Below, in pieces: positions 1 to 6,246 of a stretch of 11,895 bases of DNA. The DNA comes from Baffinella frigidus. Taxonomy: Eukaryota > Cryptophyceae > Cryptomonadales > Baffinellaceae. The position numbers were made by a program, and so were the translations under genes. Numbering within the stretch: the stretch's first letter is position 1; the number at the start of each line of letters is the position of its first letter. A model generated the notes under the pieces. That model saw nothing but the letters and a program-made list of their open reading frames with translations, did no database searches and had not been told where the DNA came from. The stretch covers positions 889,929 through 901,823 of the forward strand of contig MU646362.1 of the NCBI GenBank assembly GCA_026770585.1, read 5' to 3'.

Positions 1-10
1 CGTGCATCCC

Positions 11-27
11 GAGAGAGAGAGAGAGAG

Positions 28-68
<41 letters not shown>
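11..68. repeat. GA microsatellite
   Basis: An almost pure (GA)n run with one CT interruption near 29-30. The 10-mer CGTGCATCCC occurs immediately on both sides (1-10 and 70-79), so the run may have expanded between two copies of a short direct repeat. Confidence 0.95.
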
Positions 69-71
<3 letters not shown>

Positions 72-160
72 TGCATCCCACGCCGTCCATATCACCGTTG
101 AGCCATTCGCCCGCATACGACCCCCCACCCTCGTACAGTATGCACCCGACCTGGGAAGGG

Positions 161-485
161 TTCAGGGGTTAAGGGTTTAGGGTGTAGGGTTTAGGGTTTA
201 GGGTTCAGGGTTTAGGGTTCAGGGTTTAGGATTCAGGGTTTAGGGTTTGAGGTTCAGGGTTCAGGGTTCAGGGTTTAGGGTTTAGGGGTTGGATTGTAGG
301 GTTTAGGGTTTAAGGTTTGGGGTTTAGGGATTAGGGTTTAGGGTTTAGGGTTTAGGGTTTAGGGTTTAGGGTTTAGGGTTTAGGGTTTAGGGTTTAGGGT
401 TTAGGGCTTAGGGTTTAGGGTTCAGGGTTTAGGGTTTAGGGTTTAGGGTGTAGGGATTAGGGATTAGGGTTTAGGGTTTAGGGAT
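161..485 (+). repeat. Interstitial TTTAGGG telomere-like array
   Basis: About 45 heptamers of TTTAGGG and variants (TTCAGGG, TGTAGGG, ATTAGGG, some 8-mers). The middle (about 337-405) is nearly perfect and the edges are degenerate. The plant/algal-type telomere repeat is well established. The G-rich strand reads 5'->3' into the window and unique sequence follows, so this is not a terminal telomere in the expected left-end orientation (which would read CCCTAAA). An interstitial or subtelomeric tract is the best reading. Confidence 0.93.
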
Positions 486-493
486 TCGACCCC

Positions 494-555
494 GTTGGGC
501 TGGCCTGCAATCATCTCCCCGCCGTACATACCGACCCCGCCTCTCCTGCACGGTT
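494..555 (+). repeat. 62-bp subtelomeric direct repeat, copy 1
   Basis: Begins GTTGGGCTGGCCTGCAAT and ends TCTCCTGCACGGTT. It matches 723-784 with only a few substitutions over 62 bases and no gaps, at a distance of 229 bp. It lies between two telomere-like tracts. Confidence 0.93.
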
Positions 556-556
556 T

Positions 557-578
557 TGGGTTTAGGGTTCAGGGTGTA
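557..578 (+). repeat. Short TTTAGGG-like tract
   Basis: About three degenerate heptamers (GGGTTTAGGGTTCAGGG core) directly after the first copy of the 62-bp direct repeat. It belongs to the same interstitial telomere-like domain. Confidence 0.75.
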
Positions 579-584
579 GACCCC

Positions 585-723
585 GCCACACGGTGGGCTT
601 CGAGGTTTTCGGGACCCCTAAATTTAGCGGTAACGTGACCAAATTTGCGTTGGAAAATCCTTCAAGTTAACTGCCCACAGGGTAAGTTGACTTTTAATGA
701 AAGGTCCGTCGTCCGCCGTGTGG
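585..723 (+). repeat. ~139-bp dispersed repeat, copy 1
   Basis: Starts GCCACACGGTGGGCT and ends GCCGTGTGG. It aligns in the same orientation with 8683-8820. Shared blocks include CGGTGGGCT, TAACGTGACC or TTACGTGACC, and GGTAAGTTGACTTTTA, at roughly 70-75 % identity by eye. No open frame is conserved, so it looks like an old repeat and not a gene. Confidence 0.85.
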
Positions 724-784
724 TTGGGCTGGCCTGCAATTATCTCCCCGCCGTACATGCTGGCCCTGCCTCTCCTGCACGGTT
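723..784 (+). repeat. 62-bp subtelomeric direct repeat, copy 2
   Basis: Partner of 494-555, the same 62-bp length, again followed at once by telomere-like DNA. The ~229-bp spacing suggests a subtelomeric unit duplicated once here. Confidence 0.93.
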
Positions 785-787
785 CAT

Positions 788-849
788 GGTTCAGGGTTTA
801 GGGTTCAGGGTTTAGGGTTTAGGGTTCAGGGTTTAGGAAATAGGGTTTA
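788..849 (+). repeat. Third TTTAGGG/TTCAGGG tract
   Basis: About nine heptamers alternating TTCAGGG and TTTAGGG, directly after the second copy of the 62-bp repeat. The order [62-bp repeat]-[telomere-like tract] therefore occurs twice. Confidence 0.88.
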
Positions 850-898
850 TGGAACGCAACGCCACCGAGTGATGGCCAGCAGACAAGGCTGGGTAGAG

Positions 899-1062
899 CT
901 CATCTCCAGAATCGATATGAAAATACAGTTTTCTCAAGTTGATTCTCCCTTGAAAACAAGCCACTTCTGGCGTGTTTGGGGTCTGACACGCCAAAAGTGG
1001 CTTGTTTTCAAGGGAGAATCAACTTTAGAAGACAGTATTTTCATATCGATTCCGGGGATGAG
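899..1062. mobile_element. 164-bp near-perfect foldback (MITE-like hairpin)
   Basis: Two 76-base arms (899-974 and 987-1062) with about six mismatches around a 12-base loop. The arms begin CTCATCTCC and end GGGGATGAG and contain GATTCTCCCTTGAAAACAAG. No clear target-site duplication is visible. It could be a non-autonomous DNA transposon of the foldback type or, if transcribed, a small-RNA precursor. Its low divergence suggests it is young. Confidence 0.85.
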
Positions 1063-1206
1063 AGCGGTGTGCAGAGCAGTTACCCGCAGAACAACGAAAC
1101 AAGGAAAAGGTGGACGGTGCTGGTAAAAAGCTAGTTCTTCGGAGATGTTAGAGCTCAGACCAGTACGATCGTTGCTTCTATCGGGCACCACGCAGGGATG
1201 GAGGGA

Positions 1207-1319
1207 GGGGTATTCAAAAGGTCATTTTTGATGGGAAAACTTTCTCAAAAGTCAATTTCTGGCATAAAAATGGCTCCAAGAACGAGCAAACGGCTCCAAG
1301 AACGAGCACGGAATACCCC
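1207..1319. repeat. Short inverted repeat enclosing a 20-bp tandem duplication
   Basis: GGGGTATTC (1207-1215) and GAATACCCC (1311-1319) are exact inverted 9-mers. Inside, GGCTCCAAGAACGAGCA occurs at 1272-1288 and 1292-1308, period 20. No protein-like frame is supported. It may be a small decayed element. Confidence 0.55.
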
Positions 1320-1479
1320 ACCCAAGAGCCTGGAGTGGCTAGCTCTGCCTCAGCTTTATTATGGATCATCCTTAAACATACTTGAGAGCAGAAATCCAGA
1401 ACAAACGGGCGAATAGAAAGCTTTTAGGACGAGCCAGAACAAAACTCAGCCAGAGCTAGGCTATCAATTGGGCTATCTA
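1320..1479. other. Featureless stretch
   Basis: No convincing coding frame, RNA or repeat. It lies downstream, in minus-strand sense, of the exon-like fragment 1480-1662 and could hold its 3' untranslated part if that fragment is real. Confidence 0.4.
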
Positions 1480-1662
1480 TCAGCCATGTATCCATGTGAT
1501 CGATGAGCTGTCTACCACGCACCCGTCGCTGCCCGCCTGGAGCCAGCCATGGTACAGATAGCGCAGCAGCATGAGCTTGTCGTCGACGCCCTCGTCGTCG
1601 CTGGTGGCCCCTGCCCGCCTCGACACGAGGAGAGCCTGCGCCTTCTCCACTCGTTCTCCGAT
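1480..1662 (-). pseudogene. Exon-like coding fragment, unknown protein
   Basis: On the minus strand a candidate acceptor (TTTCCGCATCAG) precedes 60 codons that run open to TGA. The reading starts IGERVEKAQALLVSRRAG, continues with an acidic DDEGVDD stretch, LMLLRYLYHGWLQAG and a short tail. Codon third positions are rich in G and C for the first ~45 codons, and the composition (amphipathic helix, then an aromatic patch) is protein-like; the last ~15 codons look less so. There is no initiator ATG in a sensible place, so it would be an internal or last exon or a gene fragment. The acceptor lies against the edge of the foldback at 1670-1798. Its phase (0) matches the donor of the fragment at 2542-2706. 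I do not recognise the family. Confidence 0.33.
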
Positions 1663-1669
1663 CTGATGC

Positions 1670-1798
1670 GGAAACGGTTTTAATTTAAAACCATTGGATT
1701 CAATGAAAATTACTACAAGAATGCTTTAATATTGCTGATAAAACTCATCATGTGTAGTAAATTTCATTACCAGAAAGTTTTAAATTGAAACCATTTCC
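1670..1798. mobile_element. Diverged AT-rich foldback
   Basis: The ends GGAAACGGTTTTAATTTAAA and its imperfect complement up to 1798 (TTTAAATTGAAACCATTTCC) pair. Inner segments such as AATTACTAC and GTAGTAAATTTCATTAC also pair with small gaps around a ~25-base loop. Arms are near 50 bases with more mismatches than other hairpins here, so it would be an older insertion. Confidence 0.65.
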
Positions 1799-1817
1799 CT
1801 ATGAAATTTGGTGGAGC

Positions 1818-1837
1818 GAGAGAGAGGGGGGGGGGGG
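1818..1837 (+). repeat. Purine (GA)/poly-G tract
   Basis: GAGAGAGA passing into an uninterrupted run of G. Simple low-complexity sequence bordering the duplicated segment that begins at 1838. Confidence 0.8.
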
Positions 1838-2093
1838 AGTTATTGGACGGCTGGCGGCGAATGAACCTGGGCGACCCTGGTTCATGCAAAACGCCAGCGA
1901 GGTACTTCGAGCCTACGGATTGCCTACGGTAGGAGCCCTCCTCCTACGACTTTTAAAGCCCTTTTTGTTTTAAACGTCGTAGGAGGAGGGGGGGTTCCTA
2001 CCGTAGGCTAAGGGGTCCGCTGGCGTTAGCTTGTGGATGGGGGGAGAAGTTATTGGACGGCTGGCGGCGAATGAAACTGGGACGACCCTGGTG
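1838..2093. mobile_element. Foldback (1892-2025) between two ~46-bp direct repeats
   Basis: The outer direct repeat AGTTATTGGACGGCTGGCGG... occurs at 1838-1882 and 2048-2093. Between them lies a hairpin running from CGCCAGCG (1892) to GCTGGCG (2025), with arms containing GCCTACGG, CCTACGGTAGGA and CTCCTCCTACGAC that pair across a short AT loop. The CCTACGGTAGG core recurs in other foldbacks of this window. The direct repeats are longer than a normal target duplication, so segmental duplication or recombination around the hairpin is likely. Confidence 0.78.
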
Positions 2094-2217
2094 CACAGTA
2101 AGTACCCAACCAGAAAATTGCTGATTGAGTGTGAGTCCACTGCTGGGAGCTGCGTCGGATAAATAATCTGTGGGTGGTTCGCTGCAAACGGGCAAACGCA
2201 CAAGAGAAAGAAGCGTG

Positions 2218-2319
2218 CTGCATCAGCGCGGGCGCGGGAGCGGGCGCGACCTCAGCAGTCCGGACAAGCTCCTGCGCGCGAGCGGACATGCGGTTCCCGA
2301 CCTGATCCCATCGCGCCAT
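2218..2319 (-). pseudogene. Short coding-like segment, MARWDQVGNRM...
   Basis: A minus-strand frame from a true ATG reads MARWDQVGNRMSARAQELV, then RTAEV and an Ala-Pro run (APAPAPAL). Third positions are mostly G or C. AG dinucleotides just upstream could be acceptors, but none gives a phase joining cleanly to the donor of 2542-2706. The frame stays open past 2218 but the composition becomes unconvincing. It could be a first exon, an alternative exon or a chance GC-rich frame. The protein is not recognised. Confidence 0.22.
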
Positions 2320-2382
2320 GTTGTCTCGTTGAGATCTTTTTCCGGGAGCAGTCTCGCCAACTTCTCTCTAACTTTCCTTTTC

Positions 2383-2399
2383 TGTGTGTGTGTGTGTGT
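2383..2399 (+). repeat. TG microsatellite
   Basis: (TG)8 preceded by a pyrimidine-rich stretch. It lies in what would be an intron if the minus-strand fragments are exons. Confidence 0.9.
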
Positions 2400-2541
2400 T
2401 TGTTCTTGTAAAACACGGTGTGGGCATGATACTCTGAAGTTGAAAGTGAGACACGTGATACTGGCATGCGCTGTCTTGATGGTAGTTTCTTTGAATGCAA
2501 GCGAAGGCAACGTTGAGCTAGCTAGGTGCTGGGGGTCGTAC

Positions 2542-2706
2542 CGCCAGCATCGCAGATTCAACCGTGTCCTGAACCGCCGTGTCGTCGACCCCCACATTGG
2601 ACAGCCGCTCCAGCAGCTTCAGGTCATCTTCGAGCTGCTGTAATTCGCGTTCCAGCTCCTCTGCATCATCCACCCCTCTCCCTGCCTTTCCTTCAACGAA
2701 CGACAT
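2542..2706 (-). pseudogene. Exon-like coiled-coil fragment, unknown protein
   Basis: Minus-strand ATG at 2706-2704, 55 codons, then GCG followed by GTACGA, a plausible splice donor. The reading starts MSFVEGKAGRGVDDAEELER and continues ELQQLEDDLKLLERL, which has heptad spacing of leucines and charged residues and looks like a short coiled coil; NVGVDDTAVQD follows. This is the most protein-like stretch of the left half. The frame is also open upstream of the ATG but the composition there is poor. If the donor joins the acceptor at 1663 the phase is kept (0/0). The function is unknown. It may be a real first exon, a capture by transposons or a pseudogene remnant. Confidence 0.4.
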
Positions 2707-2875
2707 CGGGACGCGAACCCAGCGGCCTTCCGCGGGTTCACGCCCCAGACCGCCGCCTTGACAGCGGCTTGCCCTACTCACACAAGGTGGCCCAGTCGGG
2801 AGGGAGGTTCGCACGCATGGTTCCCCGTCCGTGAGGAGCGGGCCTGGGGCCAACCATGGAACAACGGCCCTTGTC

Positions 2876-2910
2876 CTGGTTCAGGAGACGACGTTCACTG
2901 GTTCAGGAGA
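2876..2910 (+). repeat. CTGGTTCAGGAGA tandem pair
   Basis: An exact 13-mer at 2876-2888 and 2898-2910, period 22. No function is visible. Confidence 0.75.
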
Positions 2911-2993
2911 AGCCCGCCTCAGGGCGGTGGAGCCATTTTCTGGGATCCGAGCAAAAAATCTTTTTCTGCACATCTTTTCTACGGAAAGATTAC

Positions 2994-3050
2994 GGAAAGG
3001 CGTGTCGTTGGGCTATGTTGGGAGCATTTAAACCCTACTGGACCTAAAGT
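2994..3050 (+). repeat. Dispersed repeat D, copy 1
   Basis: GGAAAGGCGTGTCGTTGGGC, then TATGTTGGGAGCATTTAAACCC. It is related in inverted orientation to 3779-3833 and in direct orientation to 10159-10207. The core TATGTTGGGAG is common to all three. Confidence 0.78.
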
Positions 3051-3198
3051 CCCCTGATTAGCCCATTTCTACCGATCAGTACAGTGGCCGACTTTAGCCG
3101 ACAGCCTGGTGTGCTTATTAAACCTCGTTTCCCCCCCGTGTGTGTGCGAGCGCGTTCCCAGATAGGGACACCTCAAAGACCTCAAGAAAACCACCCTT

Positions 3199-3256
3199 CA
3201 TCCCCTCTTCACGAGCCTGTGCACTGAAAAGCTCACTGCGTTCCGAAAGCAAAAAA
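3199..3256 (+). repeat. Dispersed repeat (inverted partner of 3859-3916)
   Basis: The complement of 3859-3916 aligns over 58 bases without gaps. Exact blocks are TCCCCTCTTCACGAGCC and CGAAAGCAAAAAA. With repeat D the two pairs bracket about 3-3.9 kb, but their order is not a simple mirror, so rearrangement followed insertion. Confidence 0.8.
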
Positions 3257-3778
3257 GTCCTCTGAAGCTTGACGCTGTTGTGCTTGCATGCTCGTTTCAT
3301 TCAAGTGGCTGCATCCCTCCTTAATGGGCCCCTCAAAGTATCGTAGGCTACACCAGGGCATGTGGGAATTCCAAACGCGACAGTGCGTGGTACTAAATTG
3401 GTATTAATACCTGGAGATTGGGCCCGCCTCGAATCCATTGCAATGGGCATGCAAAAAGCGTATGTGTGGAGATACCACTTATTTCGACGCGACCTGGTAC
3501 AAAATTTACAAAGCAAAAGATTTTAGGCCGTTTCTTTTGCTAGAATCGAGAGAGCTGGAATCGAGAAAGGAAGAATAAGCAGGGCGTGTATTGGGCATTT
3601 TCAAAGCCATTTAAAGCCTCCGAAAACGGGTTGGAGCCATTGGATTAAGTTTCGTTAAAAGGAAATGAAAGAAAAATAGTTTCCCCCGGATAAGTATGGT
3701 CGCCCATCTTTGGGGGATTCGCCTTCGAGGTCCGTATGGAGTGTCTTCAAGACTTCTCCAAGAGGTTGAGAGTGATCC
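3257..3778. other. Non-coding stretch with small palindromes
   Basis: No coding frame is supported. Perfect palindromes GGTATTAATACC (3400-3411) and CCATTGCAATGG (3435-3446) are present. GGGCCCGCCTC near 3420 recurs inside the foldback at 6808-6972, and a CTGGTACAAA motif near 3494 also occurs there, so an eroded relative of that element is possible. Confidence 0.4.
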
Positions 3779-3833
3779 AGTAGGTCCTTCAGGTTTTAAT
3801 TTCTCCCAACATATGCCAACGACACGCCCTTCC
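3779..3833 (-). repeat. Dispersed repeat D, copy 2 (inverted)
   Basis: The complement reads GGAAGGGCGTGTCGTTGGCA then TATGTTGGGAGAAATTAAAACC, matching 2994-3050 at roughly 75 %. Confidence 0.75.
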
Positions 3834-3858
3834 AGAGAAAGGACTGCAGAGAAAGCAT

Positions 3859-3916
3859 TTTTTTGCTTTCGGATCGCGTTTAGCTCTCCAGTACAGAGGC
3901 TCGTGAAGAGGGGATA
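3859..3916 (-). repeat. Inverted partner of 3199-3256
   Basis: Starts TTTTTTGCTTTCGGA and ends GGCTCGTGAAGAGGGGATA. Similarity is clear over 58 bases on the opposite strand. Confidence 0.8.
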
Positions 3917-3972
3917 CACTTAGTGCCGTGAGGAACGTGAGTGAATCTTACCTAACTATCTTCCATGGTCTA

Positions 3973-4072
3973 TCCCTTAAGTGACCAGTAGGCTCATACG
4001 CCCCACCGTAGGGCCCTAGGACCTGCCTAGGGCTTCCACAGGCGATTATTCGCCCGTTGGTCAGTTAAGGGT
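3973..4072. mobile_element. 100-bp TA-flanked foldback, family A copy 1
   Basis: The ends TCCCTTAAGTGACCA and (complement) ACCCTTAACTGACCA pair, and TA lies directly outside each end (3971-3972, 4073-4074). The interior carries CCGTAGGGCCCTAGGACCTG. A second copy of identical length is at 5534-5633. TA duplication is characteristic of Tc1/mariner-type elements, so a non-autonomous MITE of that superfamily is inferred. Confidence 0.83.
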
Positions 4073-4093
4073 TATCATAAGAGGGCATCCGCT

Positions 4094-4115
4094 GTCCTCT
4101 GAGAGGACCTCTCAG
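4094..4115. repeat. Two overlapping, mutually exclusive palindromes
   Basis: GTCCTCTGAGAGGAC (4094-4108) and CTGAGAGGACCTCTCAG (4099-4115) share the GAGAGGAC strand, so only one of the two stems can form at a time. Confidence 0.7.
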
Positions 4116-4130
4116 ACCTCGCGCCGACGC

Positions 4131-4195
4131 TCGCGCTACATCAGGGGCTCCTCTTGACATCAGGGGCCCCTCTTCACGAGGCGCTCCTGATGTCA
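4131..4195 (+). repeat. Self-folding repeat F, copy 1
   Basis: TCGCGCTACATC at the left, then GGGGCTCCTCTTGACATC and GAGGCGCTCCTGATGTCA at the right. The last block is the near complement of TTGACATC.GGAGC.CCTCTT, so the unit can fold. It is shorter than copies 2 and 3. Confidence 0.82.
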
Positions 4196-4307
4196 CCCAC
4201 TTGACATCAGAAGACTGGCTTGCTTCCTTTACATGTACTCACAGGCCAAATTTCCCCCGCCCCCGTTCTGGCTCCAACGTCTGCCGAGGCGGGCCTGTGC
4301 CCGGATA

Positions 4308-4425
4308 CAGGGGTACCTCGCTCATAAGAAACTGCCCCTCCCCTGGGACCACCATAGGGCCTTAGGCATAGGCCTACTGTAGGGTTCTACCGGGGGGCGG
4401 TTTCTGATGAGCGAGGTACCCCGGA
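4308..4425. mobile_element. Pogo-like MITE family B, copy 1
   Basis: The left end CAGGGGTACCTCGCTCATAA matches copies 2 and 3 exactly. The right end GATGAGCGAGGTACCCC is its complement, with a changed terminus. TA lies outside both ends; CCGGATA also occurs at 4301-4307 and 4421-4427, so the exact boundary is ambiguous. The middle contains CCATAGGGCC and TACTGTAGGG. Ends of the type CAGxxxTACCTCG with TA target duplication are known for pogo/Tigger elements. No transposase frame is present, so it is non-autonomous. Confidence 0.85.
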
Positions 4426-4472
4426 TAGTCCTCACAAGGAGCTCCAGTTGCAAAGCAGCTCCGGATGTCGCA

Positions 4473-4643
4473 GACTCCTAGCTCTGTCCCACTTCGATTT
4501 CGTCTCCTCATCAATTCGCCCCCCCCCAAAATTTATCAGGTGATTTTTGAACCCCCCCCCATGAAATTTACCTGAGAAATTTCGGGAGGGGGGGGCGAAT
4601 TGATGAGGAGACGAAATCAAAGTTGGACAGAGCTAGGACTCGC
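4473..4643. mobile_element. ~170-bp foldback with poly-C/poly-G inner arms
   Basis: The outer arms CCTAGCTCTGTCC...GATTTCGTCTCCTCATCAAT pair with ATTGATGAGGAGACGAAATC...GGACAGAGCTAGGA almost perfectly, then C8-9 pairs with G8-9 and a weaker AT-rich segment follows. The element abuts repeat F copy 2 at its right end. Confidence 0.83.
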
Positions 4644-4723
4644 GCTACATCCAGAGCTCTTCTTGACATCCGGAGCTCCTCTTGACGTGAGGGGCTCCGT
4701 TCGAAGAGGCGCTCCTGATGTCA
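4640..4723 (+). repeat. Self-folding repeat F, copy 2
   Basis: TCGCGCTACATCC start, two GAGCTC.TCTTGAC blocks, then TTCGAAGAGGCGCTCCTGATGTCA. It is the same architecture as 4758-4840 with an extra GGGGCTCC segment relative to copy 1. Confidence 0.85.
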
Positions 4724-4757
4724 CCGACGAACCAAGCGGGCTCAACATGTCGCGCGC

Positions 4758-4840
4758 TCGCGCTACATCCGGAGCTCCTCTTGACACCCGGAGCTCCTCT
4801 TGACATCACGGGCTCCTTTCGAAGAGGCGCTCCTGATGTC
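4758..4840 (+). repeat. Self-folding repeat F, copy 3
   Basis: TCGCGCTACATCCGGAGCTC at the left and TTCGAAGAGGCGCTCCTGAT at the right, about 85 % like copy 2. A fourth start (GCGCGCTACA, near 4847) is not followed by the rest of the unit. Confidence 0.85.
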
Positions 4841-4949
4841 GAACACGCGCGCTACAGCTGGAGCTTGTCGAGGTAGTGGTGAGAGATGGTGATGCATCTG
4901 CACACGAGAGTCGCAATTCAGAACACCCACCTCTCTTCTGATCGCCCTA

Positions 4950-5070
4950 CAGGGGTACCTCGCTCATAAGAAAGCACCCCCCCCTAGGCCCCCACAGTAG
5001 GGCTATGCCTCGGGCCCTATGGTGGTCCTAGGGGGGGGGGGGGCGTTTTCTTATGAGCGAGGTACCCCTG
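4950..5070. mobile_element. Pogo-like MITE family B, copy 2
   Basis: 121 bp. CAGGGGTACCTCGCTCATAA at the left and the exact complement at the right, TA directly outside both ends (4948-4949, 5071-5072). Inner arms extend the stem through C-rich and G-rich runs, and the centre has CCCTATGGTGGTCCTAGG. It is the best-preserved copy of the three. Confidence 0.9.
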
Positions 5071-5081
5071 TAGGCTCCAAG

Positions 5082-5190
5082 CAATTGGTGCACCACAGGG
5101 CCCGACGGGAGTCGAAATCACCTCAAGCTCCTCCTACCGCTCTTTCATTCTCATTCGGGCCCACCAATTTGGTGCGCCGGGGCTCGATTT
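5082..5190 (+). repeat. Imperfect direct repeat around CAATTTGGTGC
   Basis: CAATTGGTGCACCACAGGGC (5082) and CAATTTGGTGCGCC (5165) are each followed by a TCGAAATC or TCGATTTC block, with a gap. The similarity is weak, probably an old duplication. Confidence 0.4.
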
Positions 5191-5278
5191 CGCTCCAAAA
5201 TTAACGGATTTGTACAGCAAACCGAGAACGTCAACTTGAGAATAGTCGGTCAAACCAACTGAGGCAGAGCTAGACCCC

Positions 5279-5311
5279 GTAGTGGGGTTGGAACCGCGTA
5301 GTAGGGTTGGA
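5279..5311 (+). repeat. 19-bp tandem duplication
   Basis: GTAGTGGGGTTGGA and GTAGTAGGGTTGGA, period 19. Confidence 0.65.
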
Positions 5312-5412
5312 CGCTCGAATCTAGTCTCAAGTGGCACCTCGGCAACCAAGACGTTGCAAGATTGTGGGGCAGGGTGGGGTCATAGACGTTTGGATCACTC
5401 ATCTCTAGGATT

Positions 5413-5503
5413 GAGAATAATAAAGAAGAAGACGAAGAAGAAGAAGAGGCAGAAGGTAGGGGCATTACTGACTGGCCAGGAGCAGCGTAGGCCCTAGAGA
5501 CAA
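5413..5503 (+). repeat. Repeat J copy 1 with GAA tract
   Basis: A short GAA/GAC microsatellite (to 5455), then GGTAGGGGCATTACTGACTG and GAGCAGCGTAGGCCCTAGAGAC. The same order, microsatellite then repeat, recurs at 5801-5886. Confidence 0.82.
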
Positions 5504-5523
5504 GTATACCTGTATACGTATAC
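5504..5523 (+). repeat. GTATAC triplet cluster
   Basis: The palindrome GTATAC occurs three times (5504, 5512, 5518), just left of the family A element at 5534. No function is visible. Confidence 0.6.
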
Positions 5524-5533
5524 GTAGGGTGTA

Positions 5534-5633
5534 TCCCTCAAGAGGCCAGTAGGATCATACGCCCTACGGTAGGCCCCTAGGACCTGCCTAGGGCTTCCCC
5601 GGGCGAATATTCACCATATGGTCACTTAAGGGA
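5534..5633. mobile_element. 100-bp TA-flanked foldback, family A copy 2
   Basis: The ends TCCCTCAAGAGGCCA and (complement) TCCCTTAAGTGACCA, TA on both sides (5532-5533, 5634-5635), the same 100-bp length as copy 1 and ~80 % identity. The core is CCCTACGGTAGGCCCCTAGG. It lies between copies 1 and 2 of repeat J, so it may have inserted into a J array. Confidence 0.86.
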
Positions 5634-5648
5634 TACGAAGCGGGCAGA

Positions 5649-5750
5649 GTGGGGGCGTTACTGGCTGGCGGGGAGAAGAAGAAGACGACGACGAAGACGA
5701 AGAACAAGAACAAGAAGAACACGAAGAAGAAGAAGAAGAAGAAGAAGAAG

Positions 5751-5799
<49 letters not shown>

Positions 5800-5886
5800 G
5801 GAAGAAGAAGAAGAAGAAGAAGAAGAAGAAGAAGAAGAAGGTGGGGGCGATACTGGCTGGCGAGGAGCGGCGTAGGCCCCAGAGAC
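5649..5886 (+). repeat. Repeat J copies 2 and 3 enclosing a GAA/AAC/GAA microsatellite
   Basis: Copy 2 (5649-5674, GTGGGGGCGTTACTGGCTGG) stops where GAA/GAC repeats start. An AAC block runs 5750-5799 and GAA resumes 5801-5840. Copy 3 (5841-5886) follows with GTGGGGGCGATACTGGCTGG and the full end GTAGGCCCCAGAGAC. All frames read as homopolymers such as poly-Lys, poly-Asn, poly-Ser or poly-Leu; none is credible as a gene. Confidence 0.9.
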
Positions 5887-5913
5887 ACCTTGGTCACCCC
5901 CCCGAACTCGTCG

Positions 5914-5964
5914 ATCACAGCCTGTCGAAACGAGGGTTTCAGATTCATCGATTCTCCGTGTGAT
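5914..5964 (+). repeat. Direct repeat K, copy 1
   Basis: GCCTGTCGAAACGAGGGTTT core, then GATTCA.CGA.TCTCC.TGTGA. The partner is 6141-6190 with few differences. Confidence 0.85.
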
Positions 5965-6067
5965 CGCGCCATCCACGCCAGATTGGCGGAGGTTGGTGAC
6001 TGTCTTAATACCGTATCCTGTCCTGATACGGTGTTTGACTTTTGGAAACAACTGCCTTCAGGAGGAA

Positions 6068-6104
6068 TTGACTTTTGGCGACACCTTCCTGGAATCTGGC
6101 GTGG
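6068..6104 (+). repeat. Dispersed repeat L, copy 1
   Basis: TTGACTTTTGGCGACACCTT then CCTGGAATCTGGCGTGG. The complement of 8871-8907 matches over 37 bases without gaps. Confidence 0.8.
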
Positions 6105-6108
6105 GTTG

Positions 6109-6236
6109 AGACCCCCCTCCCTCTCAGTAGGGAAGCACTCATCACTGCCTGTCGAAACGAGGGTTTCGGATTCAGCGACTCTCCATGTGAACACACCATT
6201 AGGACCCCCCTCCCTCTCAGTAGGAAAACACTCATG
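6109..6236 (+). repeat. Direct repeat CCCCCCTCCCTCTCAGTAGG pair flanking K copy 2
   Basis: The segment at 6109-6142 recurs at 6203-6236 with two or three changes. K copy 2 (6141-6190) lies between, so the local order is a partial tandem duplication. Confidence 0.83.
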
Positions 6237-6246
6237 GTTTCCACCT

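Noticed and set aside
1-485. True chromosome end at the left of the window
   Set aside because: The G-rich strand reads inward; a left chromosome end should show CCCTAAA on the plus strand.
2170-2643. 157-codon plus-strand open frame
   Set aside because: It includes the TG microsatellite as a Cys-Val run and is antisense to more protein-like minus-strand fragments.
5626-6051. Long open frames over the GAA/AAC microsatellite on both strands
   Set aside because: They read as homopolymers (poly-Ser/Cys, Asn/Lys, Leu/Val/Phe) in all frames, a consequence of simple sequence, not a gene.
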